Positions 62,901 through 64,000 of a stretch of DNA of 64,000 nucleotides are shown one piece after another. Below the pieces are notes generated by a model that was not told where the DNA came from, did no database searches, and saw only the letters and a program-made list of their open reading frames with translations. Position 1 is the stretch's first letter. Each line of letters starts with the position of its first letter. The translations under genes and the position numbers were made by a program. This DNA is from Lithodes maja (taxonomy: Eukaryota; Arthropoda; Malacostraca; Decapoda; Lithodidae), in the NCBI GenBank assembly GCA_037953745.1, contig JBAKBP010007462.1, forward strand, positions 35,720 through 99,719, written 5' to 3'.

Positions 62901-64000
62901 GTATCTTTGACAACGGCCGACTAAGCACCTCTCCATCCCCTCCCATCAGATCCTCCACTTTCTTAACTTTAGGATCAAGTGAAGTGACCTAAAATTAATG
63001 GGAGTAACTGGTACTGTGGTGCTTCGTACGCGGCGCAGCAAGCACACAGAATACGGCTGTGCTCCGACAAGGTACACACTCTCCCTCTCGCTGTCACGTT
63101 TCGTATAATGTGTCGTATAAGTAGGTCATGCTTCGTTTAATCATGCGTCGTCTACTGTCCTAGGTCATGCTTCGTATAATGTGCCGCACCCCCAGTCAGA
63201 CGCCTCACCAATAATAATCCCACAAAAATCTCTCTGGGTGGGAGCAGCCCGACCAGGTAGTCTCTCCTAAATTTTGTCTCTCCTAAATATTTGTTGGTGC
63301 GTCGCCGCAGGAGCCCAGCCATTTAGTCTCTCTCTACTGTAGGTGGAGCAGCCCGGCCAGGTAGTCGCCTCTCTGAGTGGAGCAGCCCGGCCAGGTAGTC
63401 TCTCTCTGGGTATTTTTGACAACAGCGGACTAAGCACCTCTCCATCCCCTCCCATCAGTAACTTTAGGATCAAGTGAAGTGACCTAAAATTAATGGGAGT
63501 AACTGGTACTGTGGTGCTTCGTACGCGGTGCAGCAAGCACACAGAATACGGCTGTGCTCCGACGAGGTACACACTCTCCCTCTCGCTGTCACGTTTTTGT
63601 ATAATGTGTCGTATAGATAGGTCATGCTTCGTTTAATCATGCGTCTTCTACTGTCCTAGGTCATGCTTCGTATAATGTGTTGCACCCCCAGTCAGACGCC
63701 TCACCAATAATTATCCCACAAAAAATCTCTCTGGGTGGGAGCAGCCCGACCAGGTAGTCTCTCCTAAATTTTTGTGGGTGCGTCGCCGCAGAAGCCCGGC
63801 CAGTTAGTCTCTCTCTACTGTAGGTGGAGCAGCCCGGCCAGGTAGTCGCCTCTCTGGGCGGAGCAGCCCGACCAGGTAGTCTCTCTCTGGGTATCTTTGA
63901 CAACGGCCGACTAAGCACCTCTCCATACCCTCCCATCAGATCCTCCACTTTCTTAACTTTAGGATCAAGTGAAGTGTCCTAAAATTAGTTGGAGTAAACT
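59980..64000. repeat. ~500-bp satellite array, right block (about 8 units, runs off window)
   Basis: Same units as 42841-50150, resumed in phase after element B (GGTACTTCGTACGCGG directly after the 3' LTR). One unit near 63457 lacks about 16 bp including GATCCTCCACTTTC. Confidence 0.95.

Noticed and set aside
42841..64000. Minus-strand 66-120-codon frames in nearly every satellite monomer, beginning MEDLMG
   Set aside because: They recur only because the monomer recurs. The 16-bp length classes shift the frame between monomers, and the protein is just the GCAGCCCGRCCAGGTAGTC word read in several frames. No sign of a conserved protein.

Overview
This is a gene-poor stretch of a large eukaryotic genome, almost certainly an arthropod and probably a decapod crustacean. 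I saw no convincing host gene, no bacterial gene and no stand-alone tRNA or rRNA gene. The arthropod or decapod call is an inference. It rests on the mix of LINE families (one looks like the LINE that is very common in penaeid shrimp), tRNA-headed SINEs, ACTGTA-studded TA microsatellites and long satellite arrays. Nearly every base that can be explained belongs to mobile elements, relics nested in other elements, or tandem repeats.

Layout. 1-5.8 kb: a dead Ty3/gypsy pol (integrase) gene, split by a 4.45-kb element (305-4753) with about 425-bp terminal inverted repeats. That element carries a decayed gene of an uncharacterised multi-copy metazoan family and was itself hit by a SINE. 6-9.7 kb: a CR1/Jockey-like LINE with three frameshifts. 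9.7-12.3 kb: a 5'-truncated RTE-like LINE on the minus strand, split by a 1,435-bp pogo/Tigger-like non-autonomous transposon. 12.6-15.3 kb: probable TTAA-flanked MITEs and a gag fragment. 15.3-19.5 kb: a shrimp-type LINE fused to a second RTE-like copy. 19.9-28.7 kb: about 313 copies of a 28-bp minisatellite, almost invariant. 28.7-32 kb: small MITE, SINE and LINE pieces.

32.0-38.7 kb: Gypsy-type LTR element A, with a full 5' LTR, gag, an internally deleted pol and a 70-bp stub of 3' LTR. 38.7-42.8 kb: microsatellites, nested TTAA MITEs and a LINE tail. 42.8-64 kb: a roughly 500-bp satellite in a higher-order arrangement, interrupted at 50151-59979 by related LTR element B. Element B has both LTRs (about 2% divergent by eye) and a 4-bp target duplication. 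Its 3' non-coding part contains a third RTE-like copy with a perfect 11-bp target duplication.

How the parts relate. Elements A and B share a Gag with a SCAN-like capsid region and CCHC knuckle, the same primer-binding octamer, the same purine tract and a nearly identical 3' segment, but their LTRs differ. In B, integrase lies between protease and RNase H, the copia-like order known from Gmr1-type Ty3/gypsy elements. Each has lost different pol parts, so neither should be autonomous. The candidates most likely to be undescribed are the 305-4753 element with its palindromic long TIRs, the A/B pair of gag-retaining deletion derivatives, and the two satellites.
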